From: Shewanella pneumatophori
Lineage (GTDB): Bacteria > Pseudomonadota > Gammaproteobacteria > Enterobacterales > Shewanellaceae
Direction of reading: 5' to 3'
DNA: 64,000 nucleotides
NCBI RefSeq assembly: GCF_023283895.1
Contig: NZ_JAKILB010000005.1
Location: forward strand, 1-64,000
Of this stretch, positions 37,188-46,492 are shown piece by piece. A program made the translations under genes and the position numbers. The notes under the pieces are model-generated. The model was not told where the DNA came from. It ran no database searches and saw nothing but the letters and a program-made list of their open reading frames with translations. Every line of letters begins with the position of its first letter. Position 1 is the first letter of the stretch.

Positions 37188-37236
37188 AAAAAGCAGCCGG
37201 ACTTTGCCTAGGCGCAATACCTTGGTGACAAGTCCG
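37188..37236 (-). terminator. Expression-platform terminator of the c-di-GMP riboswitch
   Basis: Reading the minus strand, CGGACTT (37236-37230) pairs with AAGTCCG (37204-37198), followed by GCTGC and TTTTT (37192-37188). It lies between the aptamer and the gbpA start. Whether ligand favours or prevents this hairpin cannot be decided by eye. Confidence 0.7.
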
Positions 37237-37245
37237 ATTTATTTA

Positions 37246-37356
37246 GTGGCAACCCCGCTATCATAGGCACAGTTAATCATGGATAAATGACAACTCTCTG
37301 CGCCGACAGACCGGAAGCTTTGCGTCCCATTCTTTCAAATGGTTTGCCGAAATGTG
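37246..37356 (-). ncRNA. Cyclic-di-GMP-I (GEMM-I) riboswitch
   Basis: On the minus strand the aptamer reads GGCAAACC (37348-37341), a P2 hairpin CCATTT-GAAA-GAATGG with the GAAA tetraloop, GGGACGCAAAGC, TCCGG, an extended P3 arm, then TAGCGGGGTTGCC (about 37261-37249). These are the hallmark conserved stretches of the class, and the P1 strands GGCAA and TTGCC pair. The base before CAAACC is G, as in c-di-GMP-binding rather than cGAMP-selective members. P3 is longer than in Vc2, with an added arm GCGCAG/CTGTGC. It is in the leader of gbpA. Confidence 0.94.
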
Positions 37357-37672
37357 ATTGAGCTAGCGGAATTTAACCTAAAAAGCTGTCAGGAGGAAGC
37401 GTATTTTTGAGCAGTTGGTTATTTACCTGTTTGTTTATTATGCGATTAAACGTTTTTCACTCAATAGAATGCTGATTAAAGTATCTTTGCTAGCCGTTAC
37501 TTATGTGATTTGCCACTCGAAAAATGCTTTTGCTGGGTTTGAAATTAACGGGAATTAAATCAATAGCAGTGAAAGATATCGATAACGTGAAGTGAGCAAT
37601 ATCACGCTTTTATTGCTAGGCAAATGCGACAATAGCGCCCTCTAATTTTTAATCCACACCTGTAAGATCCCT
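37357..37672. other. Divergent promoter spacer gbpA riboswitch / rarD
   Basis: About 316 bases upstream of both the riboswitch and rarD. AT-rich, with the promoters of both transcripts expected here. No ORF or specific operator was recognised. Confidence 0.45.
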
Positions 37673-38605
37673 ATGCAATCCAATACTGCGATCACTGCCT
37701 CGTCTTCGTTTCAAGGCAATGCGCTTGCTGCGTTCTCATTTTTACTTTGGGGCTTAATGCCGCTGTATTATCAATTTCTGCCTAATGCGGATATTAACGA
37801 ATTACTGGCGTTTAGAATTTTGTTTTCAGTGCCGTTTATGGCATTAGTCTTTGTGCTGTTGGGCCGCAAAATGCCGTCGCTGGCGATGTTAAAAGCGGAT
37901 AAAAAGTCGGTACTCTTGTGTGGCTTAGCATCGCTTATCATGTGCGTGTCTTGGTATAGCTTTACTTGGGCTATGACCCACGGCCAAGTTTTGGCGGCCA
38001 GTTTAGGTTTTTTCATCAATCCATTATTTGCTATTGCCCTCGGGGTGCTGTTTCTGGGCGATAAATTGTCTAATGCACAAAAGATGGCGGTGGTGCTAGG
38101 CACCTGTGGTATTAGTTATATGGTCTATAGCTATGGCGAGTTGCCGTGGTTGGCACTCAGTATGGGCAGTTTCTTTGCACTGTATGGTTTGTGCAAAAAG
38201 TTTATCCGCTTTGATTCATTAACCTCAGTAACGGTTGAAGCATTACTGTTAATGCCTGTTGCGGCTCTTTATCTAATATGGCTGTGGGGCTCAGATCAGA
38301 GTGTGGTGATCTCATCTGCCATGTCTGGTGAGCTATCGACTTTGCTGCTGTATATCGGCTCTGCACCTGTGACGCTAATGCCTTTAGTGTTCTTCGCGCT
38401 AGCTATTAGAGCAACCAGTTTGTCGATGATTGGTTTGATGCAATACGTTGAGCCTAGCCTGCAGTTTCTACTGGCGGTATTAGTGTTTAACGAGCACTTT
38501 GACCAAGTCAAAGCGGTAAGCTTTGCGTTAATTTGGACTGGTTTGTTGCTGTGCTCATTAGAAGCACTGCCAAAGTTACGTAAAAAGACTAAAGCGCCAG
38601 TTTAA
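37673..38605 (+). CDS. rarD: EamA-family permease RarD
   Basis: Inner-membrane protein of the drug/metabolite transporter superfamily, 310 residues with ten hydrophobic helices in two EamA repeats. The segments FLLWGLMPLYYQFL, ELLAFRILFSVPFM, ASLGFFINPLFAIALGVLFL and MQYVEPSLQFLLAVLVFNE are characteristic of the RarD subfamily. The transported substrate is not known. No regulator sits beside it. A hairpin terminator follows at 38612-38647. Confidence 0.9.
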   Translation: MQSNTAITASSSFQGNALAAFSFLLWGLMPLYYQFLPNADINELLAFRILFSVPFMALVFVLLGRKMPSLAMLKADKKSVLLCGLASLIMCVSWYSFTWAMTHGQVLAASLGFFINPLFAIALGVLFLGDKLSNAQKMAVVLGTCGISYMVYSYGELPWLALSMGSFFALYGLCKKFIRFDSLTSVTVEALLLMPVAALYLIWLWGSDQSVVISSAMSGELSTLLLYIGSAPVTLMPLVFFALAIRATSLSMIGLMQYVEPSLQFLLAVLVFNEHFDQVKAVSFALIWTGLLLCSLEALPKLRKKTKAPV

Positions 38606-38611
38606 GTGTGC

Positions 38612-38660
38612 AGTGGCTAGATTTGGTTCGCACCGGATCTAGCGACTTTGTGTTTGAATT
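38612..38660 (+). terminator. Probable terminator after rarD
   Basis: AGTGGCTAGAT (38612-38622) pairs with ATCTAGCGACT (38637-38647) with one mismatch and a 14-base loop. It is followed by a T-rich stretch. Confidence 0.6.
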
Positions 38661-38862
38661 TTTATTTAGTTTTTAGATTTAGCTTTCAATTCAGCTTACA
38701 ATTTACCAGCGTTGACTTAGTTGTGAGCTAAAGCACAACCTGCTTGATAACCCATCCCGAGTGATTGAAACTATCGTAGCTTTAACCTACATTGGAATGC
38801 TGCGTTAATTTTACCGCACTAACTGTTATTGCAGTTTTCACATCGACTCCGATAGGTAAAAT

Positions 38863-39705
38863 ATGAAAGATTCTCTCTCAGTATCGACTGTTAATGAAGA
38901 TGGCGTGCCTATGACTTTTCCAAGTACGCTTCCTGCAACTCACCAACAGCTTCTTGAACAGATCATCAAGGTGTTTTCCAAAGATCCTCGTATAGTAGGC
39001 ATAGGCGCTAGTGGCTCTTATGCATCTGACTCTATGGATAAATATAGTGATTTAGATTTAGTTATCGCAGTGGAACCCGAATATCTAAACCAAGTTATGC
39101 TTGAACGCCTTGAACTCGTGGCAAAAATTAGCGGTAAGGTCGCAGCCTTTACTGGCGAGCATGTGGGTGAACCAAGGTTGATTATTGCCTTATACGAGCC
39201 GCATGCTCTGCATGTGGACTATAAGTTTGTTGCTTTGCCTGATGCAGCTCAACGCGTTGATGATACTCAAGTTCTATGGCAGCGAGGTGAGCGTTTATCA
39301 GCTGTTTTGGCAAGTGCGGCTTTTGCCTATCCGCAACCAGAACCGCAGTGGATTGAAGACAGGTTTTGGACTTGGGTGCATTACGGTACCTGCAAAATTG
39401 CCCGCGGAGAGTACTTTGAAGCGACCGAGTTTCTCTCTTTCCTTCGTAGCAATGTGTTGTCGCCTCTAGCGCTGCAAAAGCAGGGCTTAACTCCATCAGG
39501 AGTAAGAAAGATTGAGCAGCGTTTACCTGATTTTGCTAAACAGCTGTCACTTACAATTGTGAGTCCAGAAAAATCTTCATTGATCAAGGCGTTGCAGCAA
39601 TGCATAGATCTATATCTTGAGCTTAGAGAACCATCGCAGGTGGTCGTTAACACTCAAGCTGAAAAGCTGTGTATTGATTACTTTAACGCAGAGTTCGCTA
39701 ATTAA
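38863..39705 (+). CDS. Nucleotidyltransferase-domain protein
   Basis: A 280-residue protein with a polymerase-beta-like nucleotidyltransferase core. GASGSYASDSMDKYSDLDLV at about 48-67 contains the GS motif (Gly51-Ser52) and the metal-binding DXD (Asp63, Asp65). The following strand has LHVDYKFV, where an aspartate near 129 could be the third carboxylate. The helical C-terminal half is of the kind seen in aminoglycoside adenylyltransferase-like proteins. Substrate unknown; resistance should not be inferred. It stands alone, and some database relatives carry an unrelated transporter name that the sequence does not support. Confidence 0.75.
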   Translation: MKDSLSVSTVNEDGVPMTFPSTLPATHQQLLEQIIKVFSKDPRIVGIGASGSYASDSMDKYSDLDLVIAVEPEYLNQVMLERLELVAKISGKVAAFTGEHVGEPRLIIALYEPHALHVDYKFVALPDAAQRVDDTQVLWQRGERLSAVLASAAFAYPQPEPQWIEDRFWTWVHYGTCKIARGEYFEATEFLSFLRSNVLSPLALQKQGLTPSGVRKIEQRLPDFAKQLSLTIVSPEKSSLIKALQQCIDLYLELREPSQVVVNTQAEKLCIDYFNAEFAN

Positions 39706-39876
39706 TCTGTTGAGTTATATTGAGCAGTAGCTGTTTTTATAACACAGTTATAAACCTGAACGAGCCAGTAAATTTATTGCTGGCTCTTTTGTTTGTGCGC
39801 TGGTTGCGGATATTGATGCTAGTTCACACCACTCTCTTAACTTACTCAAATCAATCAGCTAACGCTAGCAGTGCTA

Positions 39877-40917
39877 TCAATTGCTATTCGCGCGAGCGAT
39901 TAACTTGGATCTACGCAGTGCATGGGGGCTAGTGCCAAAGCGTTTACGAAATACTTTGCACAGATAACTGACATCACTAATAGCGACCTCATCGGCCAAG
40001 TGCTGCAAGCTATGGTCTGAATTTATCAGACGCCAATGAATATGCTGCAGGCGCATTTCAGCCCAGTATTCTCGAGCAGTTTGGCTAAAATTATCTTTGA
40101 ATAATCTGTCGAGTTGCCGCCGACTAATGGCCAGTTTCAGTGCTAGAACGTCTATGGTGTCAGTGCTTGCAAGTTGTTGACGCATCAAACTGATTGCACG
40201 GCCAACATGACGGCTGGCTGTGTTGTTGATTTGAATATTGGCATTAAGCGATTTTAGTTGATGGCGCTGCTCTCTTGCCTCATCAACCAGCATATCAGCT
40301 AAGCCTTTAAGTGCTTTAGTGCGGCCACAGTGCCGAGCCAATAACTCTACAGCAAGATCAATGGCCGCATTACCGCCTGCGCAGCTAATGCGTTTGTTAT
40401 CAATGCAAAACAGTTGCTCGCTGGCGACCTCAATACTTGGGTAAGCGGCGCGAAATTCTTGTACATGGCGCCAATGTACCGCAACTTTGTGCTGTTTCAG
40501 TAGGCCTGCTTCAGCAAGCAAAAAACAGCCGTTATCTATGCTGACAAGTGTTACCCCTTTGGCAGCCACCGCGTGCAATATATGGTGATATTGCTGCGGT
40601 AATTGCTGACAACTACGGGCACTGCGGCCGCCAAATACCACTAAGTAATCGAAATCAGTCAGCTCAATATCTGCAATGGTGCTAGTCACTTCTATCGACA
40701 CTCCATTACTCGATTGCTGATGACAAGGCGTTGGGGCGATGATCTGCCAGCTACAGTATTGCTGTTTGCTGTAGTCTTCTTCATCGGCTGAGAAGCGCAA
40801 TTTATCGAGAAAGCCTGCAAAAGGCAGCATGCTAAATTCCGGTAACGGCAGTAGTAAAAAACGCACGTCGGGTGGCTTTACTGGGTTGAGGGATTCGATG
40901 ACTTGGCTAGGTGACAA
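39877..40917 (-). CDS. GlxA-type AraC family regulator with DJ-1/PfpI-like sensor domain
   Basis: A 346-residue transcription factor: an N-terminal class-I glutamine-amidotransferase-like domain (about 15-200, with YLVVFGGRSARS and VSIDNGCFLLAEAGLL holding the nucleophile-elbow cysteine) and a C-terminal AraC helix-turn-helix pair (about 240-340, LALKLAISRRQLDRLFKDNF and LADEVAISDVSYLCKVFRKRFG). Members of this family often respond to small amines or quaternary ammonium compounds. The frame begins at TTG 40917 with no good ribosome-binding site, so the start is uncertain. It is divergent from a LysE-family exporter, which is a likely target. Confidence 0.85.
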   Translation of the reverse strand: MSPSQVIESLNPVKPPDVRFLLLPLPEFSMLPFAGFLDKLRFSADEEDYSKQQYCSWQIIAPTPCHQQSSNGVSIEVTSTIADIELTDFDYLVVFGGRSARSCQQLPQQYHHILHAVAAKGVTLVSIDNGCFLLAEAGLLKQHKVAVHWRHVQEFRAAYPSIEVASEQLFCIDNKRISCAGGNAAIDLAVELLARHCGRTKALKGLADMLVDEAREQRHQLKSLNANIQINNTASRHVGRAISLMRQQLASTDTIDVLALKLAISRRQLDRLFKDNFSQTAREYWAEMRLQHIHWRLINSDHSLQHLADEVAISDVSYLCKVFRKRFGTSPHALRRSKLIARANSN

Positions 40918-41053
40918 AGTAATTACTGCTGTTGCATAAATGAATGTCTAAATATTACCTTATTTTGGCTAATTTGCCTCGCGTGTTGTGCTTAAGCGCT
41001 GTTTATAATCCGCAAATTAAACAGCTGGTATGGCTTAAATTTAGGGTAAAGGT

Positions 41054-41668
41054 ATGGCATTAGAGACTTGGTTAATTTATTTGGTTGCAGTGATTGGTTT
41101 ATCGCTCGCTCCCGGGCCGAATGGCTTGCTGGCTCTGACTCACGGGGTCATGTATGGTCATAAAAAGACGTTGTTCACCATTACCGGCGGGGTACTCGGT
41201 TTTGTGTTGGTGATTGGCTTGGCAATGTTTGGGATTGGGGCCTTGTTGCTGGCTTCAACGGACTTTTTATTGCTGTTTAAATGGATAGGTGGTTTGTACC
41301 TAATATGGCTGGGGATTCGTATTTGGCGCTCACCAGCAATGGAGTTAAAACCTATTGCTAAGGCGCAAGTTGTCAGTCATTTTGCTTTATTTAGGCAAGG
41401 GGCATTAGCTGCGATAACCAACCCAAAGGTATTGTTATTCTTCGGCGCGTTTTTACCGCAGTTTATTGATCCAAAGCTGTCACTCGTTAGCCAGTTTATA
41501 GTGATGGCCGCTACATTTGCAGTGGTAGAGTTTGCGGTGGAGTATTTAATTGCCAATGTGGCGACTAAAATCCGCCCGTGGCTGGCACGTTCTGGCAAGC
41601 GTTTTAATCAATGTTGTGGCGGCTTATTTACTGTGATTGGTGCAAGCTTACCGTTATACAACAATTAA
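41054..41668 (+). CDS. LysE/RhtB family amino acid exporter
   Basis: Inner-membrane exporter of 204 residues with five or six hydrophobic helices. The N-terminal SLAPGPNGLLALTHGVMYG near residues 17-35 is the hallmark GPN motif of the family. The segment FLLLFKWIGGLYLIWLGIRIW is also typical. Substrates in the family are basic amino acids, threonine or homoserine lactone; none can be chosen here. It is divergent from the GlxA-type regulator across 136 bases. It ends at a terminator shared with rpiA. Confidence 0.9.
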   Translation: MALETWLIYLVAVIGLSLAPGPNGLLALTHGVMYGHKKTLFTITGGVLGFVLVIGLAMFGIGALLLASTDFLLLFKWIGGLYLIWLGIRIWRSPAMELKPIAKAQVVSHFALFRQGALAAITNPKVLLFFGAFLPQFIDPKLSLVSQFIVMAATFAVVEFAVEYLIANVATKIRPWLARSGKRFNQCCGGLFTVIGASLPLYNN

Positions 41669-41722
41669 GGCGTTTCTGATTTCTGATTTTTGGCTCTTGG
41701 CTATTGCTATAGCTAGCCATTA

Positions 41723-41749
41723 AAAAAGCCACTCAATGAGTGGCTTTTT
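41723..41749. terminator. Bidirectional terminator between the LysE gene and rpiA
   Basis: AAAAAGCCACTC (41723-41734) and GAGTGGCTTTTT (41738-41749) with a three-base loop. A and T tracts on both sides serve both convergent genes. Confidence 0.9.
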
Positions 41750-41772
41750 GGCTTGTTAATCAAGCATAACTA

Positions 41773-42432
41773 TTAGAAGGTAACGGTTTTCACGCCATCT
41801 GGAGTGCCGACTAATAATACATCTGCACCGCGCTTAGCGAATAAGCCGTTAGTTACCACACCAACGATACCGTCGATTTGCTCTTCTAGCTCTTTTGGCT
41901 TCATGATTTTCATGTTGTATACATCTAGAATGATGTTGCCGTTGTCAGTTACACAACCTTCACGGTAAACAGGGTCGCCGCCAAGCTTAACGATTTGGCG
42001 AGCCACATATGAGCGCGCCATTGGGATCACTTCGATTGGCAGTGGGAACTCACCAAGAATATCGACTTGCTTAGTGTTATCAACGATACACACAAACTTG
42101 TCTGCTACCGCGGCAACGATTTTCTCGCGAGTCAGTGCAGCACCGCCGCCTTTGATCATATCCATTTTGCTGTTGATTTCATCAGCGCCATCAACATAAA
42201 CAGATAACTCATTGACACTGTTTAGGTCGAAAACCGGAATACCTAGGGCTTTCATTTTCTCAGTTGATGCTTCAGAGCTTGATACCGCGCCTTGAATATC
42301 AAATTTCATGGTTGCGAGTGCATCAATAAAGTGGTTCACAGTTGAACCTGTTCCTACGCCAACAATGCTGTTTTCTTCTACGTACTGCAGAGCAGCCCAA
42401 CCGGCAGCTTTTTTCATTTCATCTTGGGTCAT
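41773..42432 (-). CDS. rpiA: Ribose-5-phosphate isomerase A
   Basis: Interconverts ribose 5-phosphate and ribulose 5-phosphate in the pentose phosphate pathway, so it is metabolically linked to tkt in this window. 219 residues, identical in length to E. coli RpiA. Seen: [16 protein letters not shown] near residue 20 (phosphate loop), [15 protein letters not shown] near 53, and the catalytic region [25 protein letters not shown] near 82. It is monocistronic with a strong bidirectional terminator. Confidence 0.97.
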   Translation of the reverse strand: MTQDEMKKAAGWAALQYVEENSIVGVGTGSTVNHFIDALATMKFDIQGAVSSSEASTEKMKALGIPVFDLNSVNELSVYVDGADEINSKMDMIKGGGAALTREKIVAAVADKFVCIVDNTKQVDILGEFPLPIEVIPMARSYVARQIVKLGGDPVYREGCVTDNGNIILDVYNMKIMKPKELEEQIDGIVGVVTNGLFAKRGADVLLVGTPDGVKTVTF

Positions 42433-42696
42433 TATGAAATCCCTTATTTAAAGATAAAGTTATAGGCAAGGTTAAAAATATTGGCGACAGTATACTCGTT
42501 TAGCAGTAAGAGTGGGGCTGTATTTTTGGCGGATTTTGGCTAAACATTTAGCTAACGGCAAAAGTAGAGTTAGCTAACATTATATTGTCATTAGATTATT
42601 TAGCATTAGTAGGCTACTTTGCACAGATAACCTTAATCTAGGTTTTGTTGAGACGGATTTTTTAGTGCTGTAAATGCACAACACACAGGAGTCATT

Positions 42697-43638
42697 ATGG
42701 CTGGCGCAAGCTTATTAACCTTACTGGATGACATTGCCACGATTTTAGATGATGTCGCTGCAATGAGTAAAATTGCCGCTCGTAAAACCGCGGGGGTGCT
42801 TGGGGACGATTTAGCCTTAAATGCTCAGCAAGTTACTGGCGTGAGTGCTGACCGCGAGTTACCAGTAGTGTGGGCTGTGGCGCTGGGTTCATTTAAAAAT
42901 AAGTGCATTTTAGTGCCTGCAGCAATGCTTATTAGCGCGTTTATTCCCTGGGCTGTGACGCCGCTGCTGATGTTTGGCGGTTTATTTCTGTGCTATGAAG
43001 GCTTTGAGAAAATCTATCATAGCTACTCAGCGAAGAAGCATCCGCAAGTGGATACCGATGCAAGTGAAGAGCCGATAACAGATGTTAAAGAGTATGAGAA
43101 AAACAAGGTCAAAGGGGCGATTCGCACCGACTTTGTGCTATCGGCAGAGATCATCGCTATCACTTTAGGCATTGTGGCTGACAAGAGCCTAAGCACGCAG
43201 TTTTTTACCTTAAGCGTTATCGCGATTGTGATGACAATCGGCGTATATGGCTTAGTGGCTGGCATTGTGAAGCTTGATGATGCAGGGCTGTATTTGAGTC
43301 AGCGCCCAGGTGAGAGTGCTTGGGCGAGTTTTAAACGTCGCTTTGGCTTCATGCTATTAAGCTCGGCGCCATATTTGATGAAAACTTTATCGGTTGTTGG
43401 CACTATTGCCATGTTTATGGTCGGCGGCGGTATTTTAACTCATGGCTGGCACTGGATTGGCGATAAAATTAGCGCAGCAGCGACTTGGGTTGCCGCCTTT
43501 GATTTTGTCGGCCCTTTGGTGGCATTTATCACTCCGAGCATTTTAAATGCATTATTTGGTGTTGTTGCTGGTGCGATAGCAGTATTGTTGATGCAGCTGG
43601 TGACTAAACTGAAAGGCGATAAAAGCGCTCAGAGTTAG
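42697..43638 (+). CDS. DUF808 family inner-membrane protein (YedI-like)
   Basis: A 313-residue membrane protein of the DUF808/YedI family, whose function is unknown. The N-terminal LLTLLDDIATILDDVAAMSKIAARKTAGVLGDD-type region, glycine/alanine-rich, is the family signature at residues 7-37. Six or so hydrophobic helices follow. A short charged cytoplasmic loop separates helix pairs near 110-140 (TDASEEPITDVKEYEKNK). An ACAGGAG site precedes the ATG. It is followed 57 bases later by an endonuclease/phosphatase-family gene on the same strand, possibly cotranscribed. Confidence 0.88.
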   Translation: MAGASLLTLLDDIATILDDVAAMSKIAARKTAGVLGDDLALNAQQVTGVSADRELPVVWAVALGSFKNKCILVPAAMLISAFIPWAVTPLLMFGGLFLCYEGFEKIYHSYSAKKHPQVDTDASEEPITDVKEYEKNKVKGAIRTDFVLSAEIIAITLGIVADKSLSTQFFTLSVIAIVMTIGVYGLVAGIVKLDDAGLYLSQRPGESAWASFKRRFGFMLLSSAPYLMKTLSVVGTIAMFMVGGGILTHGWHWIGDKISAAATWVAAFDFVGPLVAFITPSILNALFGVVAGAIAVLLMQLVTKLKGDKSAQS

Positions 43639-43695
43639 CTCTAGCTATGAGCTGTGTTTTATATTAGTCCACAACTCCATTTGTAAAAGGCAAAT

Positions 43696-44838
43696 ATGGC
43701 AAATACAAGCAGCAAAACAAATAGGATAAAACTCGCAAGTTTTAACCTGTTTAATTACATTGAGCCGCCGCTGGCCTATTACGATTTTGAAAATATCTAT
43801 AGCGCTGAACAATGGCAAAAAAAGCAAGCCTGGTTGGCAGATTTTCTAGCGCAGCAGCAACCCGATATTATTGGTTTGCAAGAGGTGTTTTCGGCAGAGG
43901 CACTGGCTGAACAAATGCAGGCTTTAGGCTATGAGCACTTTGCCGTAGTGGGCGAACCAACAGTGATTGACGATTATATTTGTCGTGATCCTGTGGTCGC
44001 TTTGGCTTCTAAATACCCATTTACTGAAGTGACAGCAATTGAAGCTGAGCCTGAGTACATCAATGGACTTGGGCTAAATGCTGACTTTGCATTTAGCCGC
44101 AAACCACTTCGCGCCACGGTTAAATTACCCCAGATTGGCCATTGCGATGTTTACGTGGTGCACTTTAAATCTAAACGGCCGCATCTGGATGAACTGCCTC
44201 CGCCCAAGTTTGTACAATCAAAGCTAGTACAGCAAAAAGGGGCAGCTACAGCGTCGCCTTTAGTCAATTTTGGCGAGTTGTTAGGGCGTAATAGCCTTGG
44301 CCAATGGGCGTCGAGTATTCAGCGCGGCAGTGAAGCGGCACTGTTGTTTCATACTATGCTGCAAAGACGAATAGAGACTAATCAACCTATGGTGTTAATG
44401 GGCGATTTTAATGAAGAACTCAGCAGTTCGGTATTATCAGCATTAACCACTCGCGAATTACGTTTTGAAAAAGAGGGGCTTGGCGAGCTAGCGAGTTACC
44501 CATTAACCGATGCGTACAAGCTATTTCAGCAAGGTTTGCAGGATTTATTTGGCGAAAAGACTAGCGATGCCAGCGCTGATGAAATTGCAGCGGAAGAAGA
44601 GCGAATGCTGGCAAAAGCACGGGCGTCGAGAGCGCCTACTCACTACTACGGAGCCAGTGGTAATGTGCTGGATTACATCTTATTGTCAGCAGATTTTGAT
44701 CCCAGTTTTGATAATAGCGTCGCCGAGGTTTGTGATTATCACACCGAAGACAGGCATTTAGTTAACCCAAGCTTTGAGCGTGATAGCCAAAGTAGCGATC
44801 ACGCTCCGGTTGTTTGTACCTTACGTATTAGAAGCTAG
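43696..44838 (+). CDS. Endonuclease/exonuclease/phosphatase (EEP) family hydrolase
   Basis: A 380-residue metal-dependent hydrolase. Family landmarks: KLASFNLFNY at the N terminus, the catalytic glutamate in DIIGLQEVFS near residue 60, the strand MVLMGDFNEEL near 235 with metal-binding Asp and Asn, and the C-terminal SSDHAPVVCTL with the catalytic Asp-His pair. No signal peptide is seen, so a cytoplasmic location is likely. The family includes phosphodiesterases for nucleic acids, lipids and sugars; the substrate is unknown. An insert at 277-305, rich in Ala, Glu and Asp, is not part of the core. Confidence 0.85.
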   Translation: MANTSSKTNRIKLASFNLFNYIEPPLAYYDFENIYSAEQWQKKQAWLADFLAQQQPDIIGLQEVFSAEALAEQMQALGYEHFAVVGEPTVIDDYICRDPVVALASKYPFTEVTAIEAEPEYINGLGLNADFAFSRKPLRATVKLPQIGHCDVYVVHFKSKRPHLDELPPPKFVQSKLVQQKGAATASPLVNFGELLGRNSLGQWASSIQRGSEAALLFHTMLQRRIETNQPMVLMGDFNEELSSSVLSALTTRELRFEKEGLGELASYPLTDAYKLFQQGLQDLFGEKTSDASADEIAAEEERMLAKARASRAPTHYYGASGNVLDYILLSADFDPSFDNSVAEVCDYHTEDRHLVNPSFERDSQSSDHAPVVCTLRIRS

Positions 44839-44866
44839 TTTGTAGTGAGTTCTCCACCAGTAGCGA

Positions 44867-46426
44867 TTAAAACTGCTGTAAAAACTTCAATAATTCAGGT
44901 TTGGAGTCGGCATAATCTAATGCTGTTTTACCTGAGTTGTTTACAGCGTGTAGATCGGCACCATAGTTAATTAGCGCCTTGATAATCTGTTTGGCATTGT
45001 CGTCTAACTGCTCAATATTGAGCACTGCAATATGCAGCGCATTATTGCCATTTAAATTAGTGCGTTTAATCTCGGCTTCGTTATCCATCAGTAACGACAG
45101 CATGGGCAAGTCTAGCTTGCTGCTAGCTAGCACCATTGGCGGCCAGTCACCATAACTGTCGCTAATATTGCTATCGGCACCTTTGGCTAGCAAGAGTGTA
45201 GCGATTTCAAGGTTGTTGATATCAATGGCGGTAGCAAGTGGTGTCCAGTGCTGCTTAGTGAGCTCATTGATATCAGCGCCAGCCTCGATTAATAGTTTTA
45301 CCGCTGCTTGGTTTTTAAGGGCGATGGCGTACCTAAGCGGAGAGGCAGCTTGAATATCTTGTTGATTTGGATCTGCACCAAGTTGTAAAAGTCGCTCAAT
45401 CATTGGATTGCTTTGAATATAAATGGCTGACATTAGCGGTGTGGTATAGCCCTCAAGGGTTGCCAATGAAGGGGCGGCTCCAGCGGCAACTAACTGGTTA
45501 ACTTGCTCAATATTATTGCTTTCAACTGCGATAACTAACGGAGTTGCTTCCGCGCCATGACTATTTACATCCGCCCCCGCGGCAATCAAATTATCTATTA
45601 TCGGTTGGCGGCTTTCTCTTCTGAGTAAAGCGTCCATTAACGGTGTCGTATCACGATAGGTTTTAGCATCAACATTAGCGCCTAAACTGAGTAACGCCGC
45701 TACGATTTCTGGTTGATTAAAATCGATTGCTTGTATTAGCGCAGAAATACCCCTTTCAGTGAGCAGATCTAAATCGGCACCTTGAGCCGCTAACGCCGTG
45801 AGCATGGGAATATTGTTATATTTTGCGGCAACAAAGGCAGGGCTTTCACCTTCATTATCTTGCTGGTTGATATTGGCGCCATACTCAATAAGTAAAGCCA
45901 ATGCTTGTTGATTAAATTCATCTCTTGGTAAACAGCTACCACAGCGATTTTGAGCTAAGTAATGCAGGGCCGAAAGGCCTTTATAATCGACACCATTTGG
46001 CTTGGCGCCATTGACTAAGAGCTGTTTGAAACTGTCAATGTCGACGTTAAAAATGGCAAACATTAGCGGTGTTTGATAGCCAGAAAATTGATTACCGAGG
46101 TTAGGATCCGCTCCGGCATCAAGTAATGGTTTGACAAGCTCAGGGTGGCGCATGGTAATTGCGAGATATAGAGGGCTATAACCATCTTTAGGATTAAGGC
46201 TTTGGCTAGGTGAGCTTGCTAACAGACGAGTAAATGTTGTTATGTCGTTTTGCTCTATAGCTGAAATCATTGCCTCAGTAGCGGCGTTAAGCTCACCTTC
46301 ACTCAAGCTATTGGCAGAGGAGGGAATTGTGGCTTGATTTGTTTGCTCAGGTTTTGGCGCATTAGATGATTGCGCACAGCCGCCAAGCACAAGGCCTAGC
46401 ATGATTACTGCGGTTAGGCGTCTCAC
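44867..46426 (-). CDS. Ankyrin-repeat lipoprotein
   Basis: About 519 residues. From GTG 46426 there is a lipoprotein signal peptide ending LGGC, with AGGAG six bases upstream. The longer frame to 46489 would bury the signal peptide, so it is rejected. The mature protein is almost wholly ankyrin repeats: at least a dozen units with the usual pattern TPLMxAI...LLxxGADPN, for example SPLYLAITMRHPELVKPLL and TPLATAIDINNLEIATLLL. Such arrays bind other proteins; anchored in the outer or inner membrane, this one would act in the periplasm. The partner is unknown. It follows a MORN-like lipoprotein gene by 66 bases and is probably in one operon with it. Confidence 0.85.
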   Translation of the reverse strand: MRRLTAVIMLGLVLGGCAQSSNAPKPEQTNQATIPSSANSLSEGELNAATEAMISAIEQNDITTFTRLLASSPSQSLNPKDGYSPLYLAITMRHPELVKPLLDAGADPNLGNQFSGYQTPLMFAIFNVDIDSFKQLLVNGAKPNGVDYKGLSALHYLAQNRCGSCLPRDEFNQQALALLIEYGANINQQDNEGESPAFVAAKYNNIPMLTALAAQGADLDLLTERGISALIQAIDFNQPEIVAALLSLGANVDAKTYRDTTPLMDALLRRESRQPIIDNLIAAGADVNSHGAEATPLVIAVESNNIEQVNQLVAAGAAPSLATLEGYTTPLMSAIYIQSNPMIERLLQLGADPNQQDIQAASPLRYAIALKNQAAVKLLIEAGADINELTKQHWTPLATAIDINNLEIATLLLAKGADSNISDSYGDWPPMVLASSKLDLPMLSLLMDNEAEIKRTNLNGNNALHIAVLNIEQLDDNAKQIIKALINYGADLHAVNNSGKTALDYADSKPELLKFLQQF

Positions 46427-46492
46427 GTTGTCTCCTAAAATATCCGTGTGCAATAGCTGCCAATCAATGGTAATTGCTTGGCAGCACAATAT

